A stretch of DNA of 53,647 nt. It comes from Betaproteobacteria bacterium. GTDB taxonomy: Bacteria > Pseudomonadota > Gammaproteobacteria > Burkholderiales > Casimicrobiaceae. Shown in pieces: positions 50,876 to 53,647 of the stretch. Position numbers and translations under genes: made by a program. Numbering within the stretch: position 1 is the first letter of the stretch; every line of letters begins with the position of its first letter. The DNA lies in assembly GCA_029884335.1 (NCBI GenBank), contig JAOUIA010000022.1:1-53647 (forward strand). The letters are read 5' to 3'. The notes beneath the pieces were generated by a model. That model was given only the letters and a program-made list of their open reading frames with translations, had not been told where the DNA came from and did not search any database.

Positions 50876-51862
50876 ATGAAAGCCTATGTCATCGAATCCG
50901 CCGGCGGGCCGGAGGTCCTTCAACTGCGCGACATCCCCACGGTGCACCCGCAGGCCGACGAGGTGCGCATCCGCGTGCGCGCGTTCGGGCTCAACCGTGC
51001 CGAGGTCTACCGCCGCGCCGGCAAGATGGGGCCGATCACGGCGCCCGTGGTGCCCGGCATCGAAGCCGTGGGTGAAGTGCTCGAAGATCCTTCCGGCACC
51101 CTGCGCACCGGTCTGCGCGTGGCCACGGCGATGGGTGGATTGCAGTTTTCCCGCACTGGCAGCTACGCCGAAGAGGTGACGGTGCTGCGCAGCAACGTCA
51201 TCGAGCTCGATGGAACGTCCCTGTCGTGGGAGGAACTGGCGGCTCTGCCCGAGAGCTACCTCACGGTGTGGGGTGCGCTGGGCCGCCTGATCGACGCCAC
51301 GCCGGGCCAGACCCTGCTGGTGCGCGGCGCCAGCTCGTCGGTGGGGCAGGCGGCCGTGGCCTACGCCAAGGCGCGCGGCCTGCGCGTGGTGGCCACGACT
51401 CGATCGACGGCGAACGCCGGCCGGCTGACGGCCATCGGCGCCGACGCGGTGGTGATCGACAGCTCGGAAATCGCAGCCCAGCTGCGCGCGGCTGCGCCGC
51501 AAGGTATCGACATCGCCCTGGAAGTGGTCGGTGCCAGTACGGTACGCGACAGCCTCAAGGCGCTGAAGCCCTTTGGCACGGCCGTGGTGATCGGGCTGCT
51601 GGGCGGCGCACCCGTTCTGGAAAGTCTGCACCTGATGAACGATCTGCCCGCAGCCACGCGCCTGGCGTTCTTCCCCAGTGGCCTCTTTGGCACCGCTGCC
51701 CTGCCGGCATCCGACGCGCCGCTGAAGTGGATTGCCGGCCAGGTGGCCAGCGGGGCCATGCCCTCGCTGCGTGTTCAGACCTTCGACTTCGACGCCGTTC
51801 GGCGAGCCCACAGCCTCATCGAGAGCGACCGCGCCATCGGCAAGCTGGTAGTGATGGTCTGA
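50876..51862 (+). CDS. Zinc-type alcohol dehydrogenase-like/NADPH:quinone oxidoreductase
   Basis: A 328-aa medium-chain dehydrogenase. The GroES-like N-domain (MKAYVIESAGGPEVLQLRDIP, VRAFGLNRAEVYRRAG) lacks the catalytic zinc ligands, as in quinone reductases. The Rossmann domain has LLVRGASSSVGQAAVAYAKARGLRVVATTRS with the nucleotide-binding motif (about 145-175). It probably reduces quinones or enones with NADPH. It lies 36 bp after the hydrolase and is a paralogue of the gene at 52950. Confidence 0.88.
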   Translation: MKAYVIESAGGPEVLQLRDIPTVHPQADEVRIRVRAFGLNRAEVYRRAGKMGPITAPVVPGIEAVGEVLEDPSGTLRTGLRVATAMGGLQFSRTGSYAEEVTVLRSNVIELDGTSLSWEELAALPESYLTVWGALGRLIDATPGQTLLVRGASSSVGQAAVAYAKARGLRVVATTRSTANAGRLTAIGADAVVIDSSEIAAQLRAAAPQGIDIALEVVGASTVRDSLKALKPFGTAVVIGLLGGAPVLESLHLMNDLPAATRLAFFPSGLFGTAALPASDAPLKWIAGQVASGAMPSLRVQTFDFDAVRRAHSLIESDRAIGKLVVMV

Positions 51863-51919
51863 CCCATGGGCCGGCGGCAACCCTCGTCAACATCTCAGCA
51901 ATCACCAAAGGAGAGCAGC

Positions 51920-52834
51920 ATGTCTACGTCAAAGAAGATCATTGCCGTCATCGGCGCAACCGGGAATCAAGGTGGCAGCGTTGTGCGCGCGCTTCAGGCA
52001 AGTGGGCAATTCCACGTCCGCGCCTTGACCCGCAATCCCGGCAAGCACCGCGAACTCGGTGACGAGGTGGTCGAAGCGGACCTCAGTCGACCTGAGACAC
52101 TGAGAGCCGCCTTTGAAGGTGCCTATGGCGTCTTCGCCGTCACCAATTTCTGGGAGACAGGGACCGATGAGTGGGCGCAAGGAATGGCCGCCGTCAATGC
52201 TGCAAAGGCGGCCGGTGTCGAACACTTCATCTGGTCCACGCTGCCGAACGTCGAAAAGATCAGCGGCGGAGCCTTCGACGTACCGCATTTCACGCACAAG
52301 GCCAGAGTCGACGAGCTGGTCAGGCAGGCCGGTCTTGCGCATCACACGTTTGTGGTGGCACCGTTCTTCTACCAAAACTTGAACGGCATGCTCGCTGCTC
52401 AGCTGCAGCCTGATGGCTCAGCCGCCTGGACGCTGCCCATCGACCCGACAGTGAAAGCGATTCACGCGGGCGACATCACGGAACTAGGAGCGGTCGTGGC
52501 CGGTGCGTTTTCCAACCCTGCCGCAGCCGGGAACGGACAGGTCCTGCCGTTGGTCGGCGACCTCTTGAGTCTTGACGACATCGTCAACACGCTGAAGCGA
52601 CAAGGTCACAAGGTGGCCTTCAACCAAGTGCCCGCGAGCGTCTTCTCGACCTTCTTCGATGGCGCGGCCGAACTCGCCCAGATGTTTGCCTATTTCGAGA
52701 AACATACCTACCTGGGGTCAAACCACGATCGCCAGATCAAGCTGGCCAATGAGATCGCTGGCAAGCCTGCGACCGACTTCGCAAAGTGGGCCAGGACAAG
52801 TTTCTCGATGCCCGCTGCTGCGAAACCCACATGA
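51920..52834 (+). CDS. NmrA-family NAD(P)-binding protein
   Basis: A 304-aa atypical short-chain dehydrogenase. The nucleotide motif IIAVIGATGNQGGSVVRALQ opens it, followed by VRALTRNPGKHRELG, GAYGVFAVTNFWE, FIWSTLPNV and a C-terminal NmrA-like half (HAGDITELGAVVAGAFSNP). Members include redox-sensing NmrA/HSCARG proteins and true reductases; which applies is unclear. ATG 51920 has AAAGGAG upstream; a longer frame from 51866 lacks one. Confidence 0.9.
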   Translation: MSTSKKIIAVIGATGNQGGSVVRALQASGQFHVRALTRNPGKHRELGDEVVEADLSRPETLRAAFEGAYGVFAVTNFWETGTDEWAQGMAAVNAAKAAGVEHFIWSTLPNVEKISGGAFDVPHFTHKARVDELVRQAGLAHHTFVVAPFFYQNLNGMLAAQLQPDGSAAWTLPIDPTVKAIHAGDITELGAVVAGAFSNPAAAGNGQVLPLVGDLLSLDDIVNTLKRQGHKVAFNQVPASVFSTFFDGAAELAQMFAYFEKHTYLGSNHDRQIKLANEIAGKPATDFAKWARTSFSMPAAAKPT

Positions 52835-52949
52835 CCCGGCGGCAAGGAAGTTGTCCCACATCTGACGACCTTGTATCGCCTTACGCGAAGTGCGTTTCAG
52901 ACTCGCGTCAGAAGAAGTTGCGGTAACTCGAGGTCTGCGTGGAGTTGAA

Positions 52950-53647
52950 ATGACTGCGATCAGGCAGGAAGACAAGCAGCCTCCCACCCCACGATGCACG
53001 ATGCGCGCGGTGGTGCTGAGCCAGCCCGGCGGCCCCGAGAACCTGGTGTTGTCGACGGTGCCGCTGCCGCGCGCGCGGCCCGGCTGGGTGCGGATCGCGG
53101 TGCGCGCGTTCGGGCTGAACCGTTCCGAGTTGCACACGCGGCTGGGCCTGTCGCAGGGTGTCTCGTTCCCCCGCGTGCTTGGCATCGAGGCGGTGGGCGT
53201 GATCGACGAACTGCCCGAAGGGGAGAGCGATGGCGGCTTGTCCCGAGGCCAGCAAGTCGCCACGATGCTGGGCGGCATGGGCCGCGTCTTCGACGGTGGC
53301 TACGCCGAGTACGTGGTCGTACCGCGCCGGCAGGTGATCCCGTTCGACTCGACGCTGCCTTGGGCCGTGCTCGGCGCCGTTCCCGAGACGCTGCAGACGG
53401 CCCATGGCTCGCTGACCATCGGGCTCGACCTGCAGCGAGGGCAGACCCTGCTCATCCGCGGCGGCACCTCGGCGCTGGGCCTGGCCGCTACGACGCTGGC
53501 CAAGGACCGCGGCGCCACAGTGCTCGCCACGACGCGCCAGCCCGAGCGAGCTGCGGCACTGCGCGCCCAGGGCGTGGATCACGTGATCATCGACGACGGT
53601 CAGGTCGCGCGCGCCGTGCGCGCCATCGCACCCGAAGGCGTGGACGC
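52950..53647 (+). CDS. Zinc-type alcohol dehydrogenase-like oxidoreductase, partial
   Basis: The 3' end is cut by the window edge; 232 codons are visible without a stop. The GroES-like domain (MRAVVLSQPGGPENLVLSTVP, VRAFGLNRSELHTRLGLSQG, LGIEAVGVI) and the Rossmann motif TLLIRGGTSALGLAATTLAKDRGATVLATTRQ place it with the quinone reductases. It is clearly related to the gene at 50876. The ATG at 52950 has GGAG 5 nt upstream; an internal ATG at 53001 matches the usual N-terminus. Confidence 0.85.
   Translation, partial: MTAIRQEDKQPPTPRCTMRAVVLSQPGGPENLVLSTVPLPRARPGWVRIAVRAFGLNRSELHTRLGLSQGVSFPRVLGIEAVGVIDELPEGESDGGLSRGQQVATMLGGMGRVFDGGYAEYVVVPRRQVIPFDSTLPWAVLGAVPETLQTAHGSLTIGLDLQRGQTLLIRGGTSALGLAATTLAKDRGATVLATTRQPERAAALRAQGVDHVIIDDGQVARAVRAIAPEGVD

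Overview
The window is GC-rich (roughly 70%) chromosomal DNA of a betaproteobacterium, most likely of the order Burkholderiales. The evidence is gene order and repeats: thrS-infC-rpmI-rplT-pheS-pheT-ihfA-merR-tRNA-Pro, then tRNA-Leu-tig-clpP-clpX-lon-hupB-tRNA-Val-tRNA-Asp-ppiD, then guaB-guaA, plus a Bug/TctC-type binding protein and intergenic palindromes typical of this group. Species cannot be read from the sequence.

Layout. 1-1334: two copies of a dispersed palindrome, then an HD-GYP response regulator on the minus strand. 1641-9300: a minus-strand translation operon (thrS to ihfA and a MerR regulator) ending in tRNA-Pro(GGG) and a terminator; infC starts at ATC, and terminator-like hairpins lie 23-24 nt before thrS and pheS. 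9371-13442: a small metabolic group (UroD-like protein, TctC-type binding protein, HIBADH-like dehydrogenase) divergent from a PLP enzyme. 13481-19495: tRNA-Val(GAC), then a minus-strand block in which an acyltransferase-like membrane protein is coupled to type II secretion genes gspN-M-L-K-J-I-H-G. 19522-24138 (plus): mltG, tmk, holB, a PilZ protein, a TatD DNase and an ankyrin protein. 24227-26098: NlpC/P60, RnfH, RatA (minus) and smpB (plus). 26098-30561: acyl-CoA ligase, acyl-CoA dehydrogenase, an SDR (minus) and a DsrE-like protein. 30578-34430 (minus): arfB and the squalene genes hpnE, hpnD, hpnC, interrupted by a 165-bp tandem repeat. 34566-43920: tRNA-Leu, the ATP-dependent protease block, hupB, two tRNAs and ppiD. 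44154-47898: a DUF4124 protein and guaB-guaA.

From 47899 the character changes. After guaA there are about 790 bp without a recognisable gene, starting with 10-bp repeats, followed by an accessory set: a LysR regulator divergent from a periplasmic metallo-beta-lactamase-fold hydrolase, two paralogous quinone-oxidoreductase-like dehydrogenases (the second cut by the window end) and an NmrA-like protein. The 3' end of guaA is a known island insertion site, so this may be the edge of a genomic island, although no integrase is visible.

The least-described structures are non-coding: a 271-bp MITE-like element with TA flanks and large internal hairpins that supplies the stop codon of lon; a palindromic element with an internal 27-bp tandem expansion after ppiD; hairpin repeats with compensatory arms around the acyl-CoA dehydrogenase gene; and the terminator-like hairpins before thrS, pheS and guaA. 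I found no CRISPR array, prophage, complete insertion sequence or clear defence system.
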